64,000 nt of DNA from an uncultured bacterium (GTDB taxonomy: Bacteria > Planctomycetota > JAJSAM01 > JAJVHW01): positions 1-64,000 of the forward strand of contig CALKVK010000013.1 of assembly GCA_937996235.1 (NCBI GenBank), written 5' to 3'. The translations under genes and the position numbers were made by a program. The notes beneath the pieces were generated by a model. That model did not search any database and was not told the origin of the DNA. It worked only from the letters and a program-made list of their open reading frames with translations. Positions 8,268-14,952 of this stretch are shown here, piece by piece (the stretch's first letter is position 1; each line of letters opens with the position of its first letter).

Positions 8268-9140
8268 ATGAGCACGCATCCGGTCGGCGAGATCCACAAG
8301 GTCGGCGTGATCGGCGCCGGCACGATGGGCAACGGCATCGCGCAGGTCTTCGCGATGAGCGGGCGCCACGTCGTGCTCGTGGACCAGGACGACGCGATCC
8401 TCGACGGCGCGGTGGCGCGCATCGAGAAGTCGGTCCGCAAGATCGCGGAGAAGAAGGGCGGCGACGCGGACCACGCCGCGGCGGGCGTGCGCGAGCGCAT
8501 CGCGAAGGCGACCGCCACCGACGCCGTCGCGGACTGCGACCTCGTGATCGAGGCGATCGTCGAGTCGGCGGCCGTGAAGCGCGACGTCTTCGGCAAGCTC
8601 GACGCGGTGTGCCGCCCGGAGACGATCCTGGCGTCGAACACGTCGTCGATCTCGATCACGGTCATCGGCGCGGCGACACGTCGCCCCGACCGCGTGATCG
8701 GCATGCACTTCATGAACCCCGTGCCGCTCATGAAGCTCGTGGAGGTCATCCGCGGGCAGCTCACGAGCGACGCGACGACGAAGATCATCACGGACTGCGT
8801 GGACTCGCTCGGGAAGACGGCGGTCGAAGCGCAGGACTACCCGGGCTTCGTCGCGAACCGCATCCTGATGCCGATGATCAACGAGGCCTGCTACGCGCTC
8901 ATGGAGGGCGTGGCGGACGCGCGCTCGATCGACGAGGTGATGAAGCTCGGGTGCAACCACCCGATGGGGCCGCTGACGCTCGCCGACTTCATCGGACTGG
9001 ACATCTGCCTCTCGATCCTGAACGTGCTCCACACGGAGCTCGGCGATCCGAAGTACCGTCCGTGCCCGCTGCTGAAGCGCATGGTGGCCGCCGGCCTCCT
9101 CGGGCGGAAGAGCGGACGCGGCTTCTACGACTACGCCTGA
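8268..9140 (+). CDS. 3-hydroxybutyryl-CoA dehydrogenase
   Basis: A 290-residue NAD(P)-dependent 3-hydroxyacyl-CoA dehydrogenase of the short, stand-alone type. The Rossmann motif GVIGAGTMGNGIAQVFA starts near residue 10 and is followed by the acidic residue of an NAD-binding beta-2 strand (VVLVDQDD). The catalytic region is GMHFMNPVPLMKLVEVIRG, with catalytic His in HFMNP, and NHPMGPLTLADFIGLD near the C-terminus is the dimer-domain signature. It oxidises (S)-3-hydroxyacyl-CoA to 3-ketoacyl-CoA, the substrate of the upstream thiolase. ATG 8268 has a GGGAGG ribosome site, 72 bases after the thiolase stop. Confidence 0.93.
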   Translation: MSTHPVGEIHKVGVIGAGTMGNGIAQVFAMSGRHVVLVDQDDAILDGAVARIEKSVRKIAEKKGGDADHAAAGVRERIAKATATDAVADCDLVIEAIVESAAVKRDVFGKLDAVCRPETILASNTSSISITVIGAATRRPDRVIGMHFMNPVPLMKLVEVIRGQLTSDATTKIITDCVDSLGKTAVEAQDYPGFVANRILMPMINEACYALMEGVADARSIDEVMKLGCNHPMGPLTLADFIGLDICLSILNVLHTELGDPKYRPCPLLKRMVAAGLLGRKSGRGFYDYA

Positions 9141-9211
9141 AGGCGACCCCGCCCGACACTGCGCACCGACACCGAGAGACGACGCCCGCCACCCGAGGAG
9201 CGCCGCCCCCC

Positions 9212-10354
9212 ATGGACTTCCGACTGACCGAAGAGCAGCAGATGGTGCGCGACACCGCGCGCGCCTTCGCCGAGGAGCACGTGCTGCCCGGCGCCGACGA
9301 GCGCGACAAGACGCGCGCGTTCCCGATCGAGCCGTTCCGCCGCTCCGGCGAGTACGGGTTCGCGGGCGTGTGCGTGCCCGAGGCCTACGGCGGCGCCGGG
9401 CTCGGCAACGTCGAGCTCTCGCTCACGCTGATCGAGGTGAACCGCGCGTGCGCCTCGACGGGCGTGACGCTCTCGGTGCACAACTCGCTCTGCTGCGCGG
9501 CGCTCGTGAACGCGGGCACCGAGGAGCAGAAGCAGCGCTTCCTGCCGCGGCTCGCGTCGGCCGAGCACCTCGGCGCCTACTCGCTCTCGGAGGCGGGCTG
9601 CGGCTCGGACGCCGCGGCGCTCGTCTGCGCGGCCCGCGACGACGGCGACGCGTTCGTGGTGAGCGGCACGAAGCTGTGGGTCACGTCGGCGACGCACGCC
9701 GACGTGTTCATCGTGTTCGTGCGCACCTCGCGCGAGGACAAGCCGAGCCGCGGCATCACGTGCCTCGTGGTCGAGAAGGACACGCCCGGGTTCCGCGTCT
9801 CGAAGAAGGAGGACAAGCTCGGCATCCGCGCGTCCTCGACGTGCGAGCTCGTGTTCGAGGAGTGCCGGGTCCCTAAGGCGAACGTGCTCGGCGCCGTCGG
9901 GCGCGGCTTCCCCGTCGCGATGGAGCTCCTCGACGGCGGGCGCATCGGCATCGCGTCGCAGGCGATCGGGATCGCGCGCGCCTCGATCGAGGCGTCGGTG
10001 CGCTACGCGAAGGAGCGCCACGCGTTCGGGCGGCCGATCGCCGACTTCCAGGCGATCCGCGCGAAGCTCGCCGAGATGCACGCGCGGACCGAAGCCGCGG
10101 AGCTCCTGACGCTGCGCGCGGCGTGGCTGAAGGACAAGGGCCTGCCGCACGGCACCGAGGCGTCGTGCGCGAAGCTGCTCGCGTCGCAGGCGGCCAACCA
10201 CTGCGCGCGCGAGGCGGTGCAGATCCACGGCGGCGCCGGGTACCTCGAGGACTTCCCGGTCGAGCGCTACATGCGCGACGCGCGCATCACGGAGATCTAC
10301 GAGGGCACGACCGAGATCCAGCGGCTCGTGATCTCGCGCGCCCTGCTCGACTGA
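9212..10354 (+). CDS. Acyl-CoA dehydrogenase (first copy)
   Basis: A 380-residue FAD flavoprotein of standard length, forming the trans-2,3 double bond of acyl-CoA and passing electrons to ETF. Family signatures: AYSLSEAGCGSDAAAL in the middle beta domain, KLWVTSATHADVFIVF, and IHGGAGYLEDFPVERYMRD before the catalytic base Glu364 in YEGTTEIQRLVI. The Glu position near the C-terminus is that of short-chain (butyryl-type) enzymes rather than isovaleryl-type ones. ATG 9212 is preceded by GAGGAG. It is followed at once by a paralogue, so the pair may divide chain length or branching. Confidence 0.92.
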   Translation: MDFRLTEEQQMVRDTARAFAEEHVLPGADERDKTRAFPIEPFRRSGEYGFAGVCVPEAYGGAGLGNVELSLTLIEVNRACASTGVTLSVHNSLCCAALVNAGTEEQKQRFLPRLASAEHLGAYSLSEAGCGSDAAALVCAARDDGDAFVVSGTKLWVTSATHADVFIVFVRTSREDKPSRGITCLVVEKDTPGFRVSKKEDKLGIRASSTCELVFEECRVPKANVLGAVGRGFPVAMELLDGGRIGIASQAIGIARASIEASVRYAKERHAFGRPIADFQAIRAKLAEMHARTEAAELLTLRAAWLKDKGLPHGTEASCAKLLASQAANHCAREAVQIHGGAGYLEDFPVERYMRDARITEIYEGTTEIQRLVISRALLD

Positions 10355-10411
10355 CGCCGCCGCGGCGAGCGCGGCGACGACGACCCCGAAGACGCCCCGA
10401 GGTACCGGACG

Positions 10412-11575
10412 ATGCTCTACCTGACCGAAGACCACGCGATGCTGCGCGAGAGCGCGCGCGAGTTCGTGCGCGAGAGGGTCGCGCCGCTCGCGCAGGGCAT
10501 CGACGCCTCGTGCGAGTTCCCGCTCGAGAACGTCCGCGCACTCGGCGAGATGGGCTTCCTCGGCGTGCCCGTGCCCGAGGAGTACGGCGGCATGGGGCTC
10601 GACAACGTCGGCAACGCGATCCTCGTCGAGGAGCTCGCGCGGCACTGCGCGTCGACAGCGCTGACGGTTGCCGCGCACGTCTCGCTCGGCACCTACCCGA
10701 TCCTCGCGTTCGGGACCGAGGAGCAGCGCCGGCGCTACGTGCCGCGCCTCGCCGCGGGCGAGACGCTCGGCGCGTTCGGCCTCACGGAGCCCGACGCAGG
10801 CTCCGACGCGCAGGGCATCCGCACGACCGCGGTGCGCGACGGCGACACGTTCGTCGTCAACGGCTCGAAGATGTACTGCACGAACGCGACCCACGCGGGC
10901 GTGCTGACCTTCACGGCCATCACGGGCCGGCGCGACGGCGGGCGCCCGGAGATCACCGCGTTCGTGATCGAGAAGGACACGCCCGGGCTCGTGCTCGGGA
11001 AGCTCGAGAAGAAGCTCGGCATGCGCGCGTCCGACACGCGCATGGTGCACTTCGAGGAGATGCGCATCCCGCTCGAGAGCGTGCTCGGCGGGCCGGAGCA
11101 GATCGGCGTCGGCTTCAAGAACTTCATGAAGACGCTCGAGGGCGGGCGCGTCGGGATCGGCGCGCTGGGCGCGGGCTGCGGACTCGGCGCGCTCGAGCGC
11201 GCGCTCGCGTACGCGCAGGAGCGGCGCACGATGGGCCGGCCCATCGCGGAGCACCAGGAGATCGCGTTCAAGCTGGCCGACATGGCCGTGCAGTGCGAGG
11301 CGTCGCGGCACCTCGTCTACCACGCGGCGATGCTGAAGGACGCGGGCCGTCCGTACGGCCGCGAGGCGTCGATGGCGAAGCTGTTCGCCAGCGAGACGGG
11401 CACGCGCTGCGCCGACATGGCGATCCAGGTGCTCGGCGGCTACGGCTACACGCGCGAGTACGACGTCGAGCGCATCTACCGCGACGCGAAGCTGAACGAG
11501 ATCGGCGAGGGCACGAGCGAGATCCAGCGCATGATCATCGCGCGTTCGCTGCTCACCGACGGACTCGGCGTCTGA
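10412..11575 (+). CDS. Acyl-CoA dehydrogenase (second copy)
   Basis: A 387-residue acyl-CoA dehydrogenase paralogous to the gene just upstream. It shows AFGLTEPDAGSDAQGI in the flavin/substrate domain, KMYCTNATHAGVLTFTA, and QVLGGYGYTREYDVERIYRD before catalytic Glu366 in IGEGTSEIQRMII. The wording differs enough from the first copy (EPDAGSDAQGI against EAGCGSDAAAL) that this is an old duplication and likely a different substrate range. It lies 57 bases after the first copy, with a weaker purine-rich site (CCGAGGTACC) before ATG 10412. Electrons probably go to the EtfBA pair encoded at 44.1-45.9 kb. Confidence 0.92.
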   Translation: MLYLTEDHAMLRESAREFVRERVAPLAQGIDASCEFPLENVRALGEMGFLGVPVPEEYGGMGLDNVGNAILVEELARHCASTALTVAAHVSLGTYPILAFGTEEQRRRYVPRLAAGETLGAFGLTEPDAGSDAQGIRTTAVRDGDTFVVNGSKMYCTNATHAGVLTFTAITGRRDGGRPEITAFVIEKDTPGLVLGKLEKKLGMRASDTRMVHFEEMRIPLESVLGGPEQIGVGFKNFMKTLEGGRVGIGALGAGCGLGALERALAYAQERRTMGRPIAEHQEIAFKLADMAVQCEASRHLVYHAAMLKDAGRPYGREASMAKLFASETGTRCADMAIQVLGGYGYTREYDVERIYRDAKLNEIGEGTSEIQRMIIARSLLTDGLGV

Positions 11576-11584
11576 GGCGCCCGC

Positions 11585-12085
11585 GTGGAAGGCGGCGCGA
11601 CCGGCACGCCGTTCCGCGGCGGGTTCCGCTACCTGCGCAGTGACGACGGCGCCGCCGTCACCGCCGACGTGTGGGGCGCCGACCTCGCTGAGGTGCTCGC
11701 GCGCACGGTCGAGGCGGCCTGCCGCGCCGCCGGCGTGCCCGACGCCCCCGCGCCCGCGCCGCCGCAGCGCGTCGAGTGCCGCGGCGACGACATCGAGTCG
11801 CTGCTCGACGCGGCCGTCGCGCACGTGCTCGGCCGGCTCGCGAGCGACGGCGTCTACCTGACGGCCGCGCGCTGCACGTCGCTCGCGCGCATCGACGCGG
11901 GCGGCGAGCTGCCGCCCGGCTTCGCCGCGCTGCTCGTCTGCGATGCGCAGCACGTGGTGCCGCCGGGCGAGTCGGAGCTCGTGGCGGTGCAGCCCGCCGG
12001 CCGGCGCTGCCGCGCCTGGCGCGAGGGGCAGGTGCTGCGCGTGCAGGTGCACCTGCGCGCGGCTCCCGCAGCGGACGCCTCGTGA
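11585..12085 (+). CDS. Archease-like protein
   Basis: A 166-residue protein whose layout matches the archease family, small proteins that activate the RNA ligase RtcB. Matching parts are the N-terminal strand and helix (FRYLRSDDGAAVTADVWGAD, LAEVLARTVEAACRAAG), the middle element VECRGDDIESLLDAAVAHVL then ASDGVYLTAARCTSL, and a C-terminal sheet with VPPGESELVAVQPAG and VLRVQVHLRA. The usual HTADxG motif is replaced by GAAVTADVWG, so the metal-binding acidic residues may be altered. GTG 11585 lies nine bases after the acyl-CoA dehydrogenase stop, and its stop overlaps the next start (GTGA). No RtcB is visible in the window. Could be a divergent homologue with another job. Confidence 0.5.
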   Translation: MEGGATGTPFRGGFRYLRSDDGAAVTADVWGADLAEVLARTVEAACRAAGVPDAPAPAPPQRVECRGDDIESLLDAAVAHVLGRLASDGVYLTAARCTSLARIDAGGELPPGFAALLVCDAQHVVPPGESELVAVQPAGRRCRAWREGQVLRVQVHLRAAPAADAS

Positions 12086-12948
12086 CGTCGGGCATCGACG
12101 CGCTCCTCGGCGCCGCGCCGCCGTGGCCGCGGCGCGTCGTCTGCCTGACCGAGGAGACGACGGAGATCCTCTACACGATCGGCGCGGGCGACCGTGTCGT
12201 CGGCATCTCGGGCTACACGGTGCGGCCGCCCGAGGCGCGCGCGAAGCCGAAGGTCTCGGCGTTCCTGACGGCGCGCATCGACACGATCCTCGAGCTGCGC
12301 CCGGACCTCGTGCTCGGCTTCTCGGACCTGCAGCGCGACATCGCGCGCGAGCTGATCCGCCGCGGCGTGCCCGTGTACGTGTTCAACCAGCGCTCGGTGG
12401 CGGAGATCCTGCAGACGGTGCGGGTGGTCGCGGCGCTCGTCGGACTCGCGGACGCAGGCGAGGCGCTCGCGACACGGCTCGCGGCGCATCTCGCGGACGT
12501 CGCCGTGCGCGCGGCCGCACTGCCGCGCCGCCCGCGCGTCTTCTTCGAGGAGTGGCACGAGCCGCTCATCTCGGCGATCCGCTGGGTCTCGGAGCTGATC
12601 GAGATCGCGGGCGGCGAACACGTCGGCGCGGAGCTGCGCGCGGAGCAGGGTGCGCAGGGACGCATCGTCGACGCCGGCGACATCGCGCGCCGCGACCCGG
12701 AGGTCGTGATCGCGTCGTGGTGCGGCAAGAAGGCGCAGCGCGCGGCGATCGCGGGACGCCCCGGGTGGGACGCGGTCGCGGCGGTGCGCGACGACCAGCT
12801 CTACGAGATCAAGAGCACGTACGTGCTGCAGCCAGGGCCCGCGGCGCTCACCGACGGCGTGGACCAGATCGCGCGGATCGTCGAGGCCGTCGCGCACGGC
12901 CGCCGCCTGCCGCGACGCCGCTCGGGCGACCTGCGCCGCGCCGACTGA
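12082..12948 (+). CDS. BtuF-like cobalamin/metal-binding protein, no signal
   Basis: A 288-residue protein of the helical-backbone periplasmic binding protein family (BtuF/FecB/TroA-like). It has the two-lobe pattern RRVVCLTEETTEILYTIGAG, VSAFLTARIDTILELRPDLV, ARELIRRGVPVYVFNQRSV, then IASWCGKKAQRAAIAGRPGW and a C-terminal helix. Homologues bind cobalamin or iron chelates for ABC import. It has no signal peptide or lipobox: the GTG at 12082 overlaps the stop of the upstream gene in GTGA, and no better start precedes it. This soluble form may act in the cytoplasm, or the export signal has been lost. No permease genes are adjacent. Confidence 0.75.
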   Translation: MTSGIDALLGAAPPWPRRVVCLTEETTEILYTIGAGDRVVGISGYTVRPPEARAKPKVSAFLTARIDTILELRPDLVLGFSDLQRDIARELIRRGVPVYVFNQRSVAEILQTVRVVAALVGLADAGEALATRLAAHLADVAVRAAALPRRPRVFFEEWHEPLISAIRWVSELIEIAGGEHVGAELRAEQGAQGRIVDAGDIARRDPEVVIASWCGKKAQRAAIAGRPGWDAVAAVRDDQLYEIKSTYVLQPGPAALTDGVDQIARIVEAVAHGRRLPRRRSGDLRRAD

Positions 12949-12958
12949 CGCACGCGCG

Positions 12959-13183
12959 TCACAGCCGCAGGCGGCGCCGCACCCACACGCCGGCGAGTGC
13001 GAGGACGAGCGCGACGACGGCGAACACGCCCCACTGCGCCGCGCCCGAGGCGCCCGTGCACGCGGCGCCGCCCGCCGCCGCAGCAGCGAGCGCGAACGGG
13101 GCGAGGCGCGCGGTGCGCGTCCACGCCTCGCCGCCTCCGAAGACGAGCGCGAGCGCGGCCCAGAACGCGAGCCAGCCGATCAC
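12959..13183 (-). CDS. NfeD-like small membrane protein
   Basis: A 74-residue protein with two or three membrane segments (IGWLAFWAALALVFGGGEAW, FALAAAAAGGAACTG, GVFAVVALVLALAGVWVR) ending in Arg-rich cytoplasmic residues. The hydrophobic stretch with an acidic residue (GGGEAWT) followed by further membrane segments resembles the membrane part of NfeD proteins, which partner membrane proteases or stomatins. It lacks the usual soluble OB domain. GTG 13183 overlaps the stop of the glycosylase gene in GTGA, so the two are translationally coupled. Identification as NfeD-like is tentative; it may simply be a small membrane protein. Confidence 0.5.
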   Translation of the reverse strand: MIGWLAFWAALALVFGGGEAWTRTARLAPFALAAAAAGGAACTGASGAAQWGVFAVVALVLALAGVWVRRRLRL

Positions 13184-13749
13184 GTGGCTCCCCGGGCGCG
13201 GCTCGTCCACGGGCTGTCCGCGAGGCGGAAGCGCCACGGCAGGTGCGCAGCGCGCGTGATGCCGACGCGCGTTCCCGCGACGATGCGCGGCCGCCGCAGC
13301 CGCGCGGTCCACGTCAGGTCCGCGTCGAACCGACTCCCGTTCATCTCGGGACCGATGCCGAGCGCGACGGCGAGGCGCGCGGGGCCGCTCGCGAGCTCCG
13401 CGTCGCGCCGTCCGCCGCGCCGCGCACGCATCGTGTCGAGACCCTCGAGCGGCTCGAGCGCACGCAGCAGGACGGCGCCCGGCCTGCCGTCCTCGGTCGT
13501 CACGTTGACGCAGTGGTGCATGCCGTAGATGCGGTAGACGTACAGGTGCGCGTACGTCGTGCCCATCATCTGCGCGGTCTTCGGCCGCATCACGTAGTGC
13601 GATGCCGCGTCGCCGCGGTAGGCCTCGGTCTCGACGATCCGCCCCGCGACGCCGCCGTGCGCGAGCACGGCGCCGATCAGCTCGCGGGCGACGACGCGCG
13701 TGTCGCGGGCGAAGAACGCGGCGTCGAGGCGGGCTCCCGGCGAGGGCAC
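13180..13749 (-). CDS. DNA-3-methyladenine glycosylase (AAG/MPG type)
   Basis: A 189-residue enzyme of the alkyladenine glycosylase family that removes 3-methyladenine, 7-methylguanine and hypoxanthine from DNA in base excision repair. Visible motifs are FFARDTRVVARELIGAVL at the N-terminus, RIVETEAYRGDAASHYVM holding the catalytic Glu, the Tyr-rich loop TYAHLYVYRIYGMHHCVNV with the DNA-intercalating Tyr region, GAVLLRALEPLEG, and SGPARLAVALGI. Length is normal. GTG 13749 is chosen because a TAGTCT -10 box ends seven bases before it (leaderless type). Cotranscribed with the small membrane protein that follows; divergent from the SGNH gene. Confidence 0.88.
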   Translation of the reverse strand: MPSPGARLDAAFFARDTRVVARELIGAVLAHGGVAGRIVETEAYRGDAASHYVMRPKTAQMMGTTYAHLYVYRIYGMHHCVNVTTEDGRPGAVLLRALEPLEGLDTMRARRGGRRDAELASGPARLAVALGIGPEMNGSRFDADLTWTARLRRPRIVAGTRVGITRAAHLPWRFRLADSPWTSRARGAT

Positions 13750-13756
13750 GGCGCGC

Positions 13757-13762
13757 AGACTA
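13757..13762 (-). promoter_or_regulatory. Leaderless-type -10 box (TAGTCT) of glycosylase gene
   Basis: On the minus strand TAGTCT is followed by seven bases and GTG 13749. It lies back to back with the plus-strand box at 13770-13775, only seven bases apart, so the two divergent genes share one 32-base control region. Confidence 0.45.
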
Positions 13763-13769
13763 CCTTGGG

Positions 13770-13775
13770 TAGATT
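13770..13775 (+). promoter_or_regulatory. Leaderless-type -10 box (TAGATT) of SGNH gene
   Basis: TAGATT, then six bases (GGCGGG), then GTG 13782. The spacing predicts a leaderless mRNA. There is no room for a long leader, because the divergent gene starts at 13749. Confidence 0.5.
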
Positions 13776-13781
13776 GGCGGG

Positions 13782-14894
13782 GTGCAGGGTGCGCAGGGAG
13801 TCGGCGGGGCCGGGCGGACGCGTCGCCGCGTCGTCGCACTCTTCGTCGGTGTCGCGGCCGCACTCGTGCTCGCCGAGGCGACGTTGCGCATCGCGGGCGA
13901 CGGCGCGCCGCCGGGGCCGAAGATCGGTGTCGTCGACACCGTCACGGGCGACCTGGTGCTGCACGCGTACCCGAGCGATCCCGCGAACGCGTTCGAGCCG
14001 ACGCCCGCGCTCACGCCGGGCCGCCACCAGGCGATCGAGCTCTCGGAGCCGCCGCGCAAGGTCGCGCTCGACGCGCTCGCGGCGACGCCGTGGTGCGTGC
14101 GCTACGCGTACGGATCGGAGGGCGTGCGCGGCCCGGCCGTCACGCCCCGGCCGCTCCCGGGCGTGACGCGCATCGCGCTGATCGGCGACTCGTTCGCGTT
14201 CGGCGAGGGAGTGCGCGAGCCGGAAACGCTCGCGCCCCGACTCGCGGCGCGCCTCGGCGCGTCGTACGAAGTGCCGAACTGCGCGCAGAGCGGGGCGGAC
14301 CTCGCGCTCGACGTCGCCCGCCTCGAGTGGGCGGTCGCGAGCTACGGCTGCACGCGCGCGCTGCTCGTCGTCACGCTGAACGACGTGCCGCCGCCGACGC
14401 AGCGCGCCGCAGCCGACCGGGCGTTCGACCTCCTGAACGTGCGCGCCGACGACGGCACGCCTGCGCCGCTGCGCTGGTCGCGCCTCGCGCACCTCGCCTT
14501 CGGCTTCGCGGCGGCCCGGGCGCGGACGGCGGCGACGGAGGACGAGTACGCGGCGCGCTGGGACCCACAGCGGAACGGCACGCGTCTCGACGAGGCCGCC
14601 GCGCTCTTCGCGCGCGCGGCGGCGCTCCCCGGCTGCCGCACCGTCGTCGTCGTGCACCCGCTTCTCCACCGCCTGCGCGACTACCCGTTCCGCGCGGCGC
14701 ACGCCGAGATCGCAGCCCTCGCGCGGCGGGCGGGGCTCGACGTCGTCGACCTGCTCCCCGCGTTCGAGGGGCTCGACGAGCGGACGCTGTTCGTCCACCC
14801 GATCGACCACCACCCGAACGCGCGCGCGCACGCGCTCTCGGCCGAGCGGCTCGCGGCGGCGCTCCTCGAGCTGCCCGCGTTCGCGCCCCGCTGA
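13782..14894 (+). CDS. Membrane-anchored SGNH/GDSL-family protein
   Basis: A 370-residue protein with one N-terminal membrane anchor (VVALFVGVAAALVLAEATLR, about residues 17-36) and an exported SGNH-hydrolase domain. Block I is IALIGDSFAFGEGV with the nucleophile Ser in GDS, and the C-terminal block is HPIDHHPNARAHALSAERL with a DxxH-like Asp/His pair. Such proteins are esterases or acyltransferases acting on sugars and surface polymers. It stands directly upstream of three YfhO-like membrane proteins in the same direction, which suggests a joint role in cell-surface glycan or polymer modification, but that is inference from position. Substrate unknown. Confidence 0.75.
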   Translation: MQGAQGVGGAGRTRRRVVALFVGVAAALVLAEATLRIAGDGAPPGPKIGVVDTVTGDLVLHAYPSDPANAFEPTPALTPGRHQAIELSEPPRKVALDALAATPWCVRYAYGSEGVRGPAVTPRPLPGVTRIALIGDSFAFGEGVREPETLAPRLAARLGASYEVPNCAQSGADLALDVARLEWAVASYGCTRALLVVTLNDVPPPTQRAAADRAFDLLNVRADDGTPAPLRWSRLAHLAFGFAAARARTAATEDEYAARWDPQRNGTRLDEAAALFARAAALPGCRTVVVVHPLLHRLRDYPFRAAHAEIAALARRAGLDVVDLLPAFEGLDERTLFVHPIDHHPNARAHALSAERLAAALLELPAFAPR

Positions 14895-14940
14895 CGGGCA
14901 CGTCGCCACGGACTGCGCGAGCCGCGCGAACCGATCGCGC

Positions 14941-14946
14941 TAACCT
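14941..14946 (+). promoter_or_regulatory. Leaderless-type -10 box (TAACCT) of first YfhO-like gene
   Basis: TAACCT, six bases (CTCCCG), then GTG 14953. This gives the YfhO-like trio its own promoter, separate from the SGNH gene that ends at 14894. Confidence 0.45.
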
Positions 14947-14952
14947 CTCCCG

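Noticed and set aside
9131..12052. Very long minus-strand open frame (973 codons) opposite the acyl-CoA dehydrogenases
   Set aside because: Its translation is a monotonous mix of Arg, Ala, His, Leu and Asp, typical of the antisense frame of GC-rich genes. The plus strand carries complete, motif-rich enzymes.
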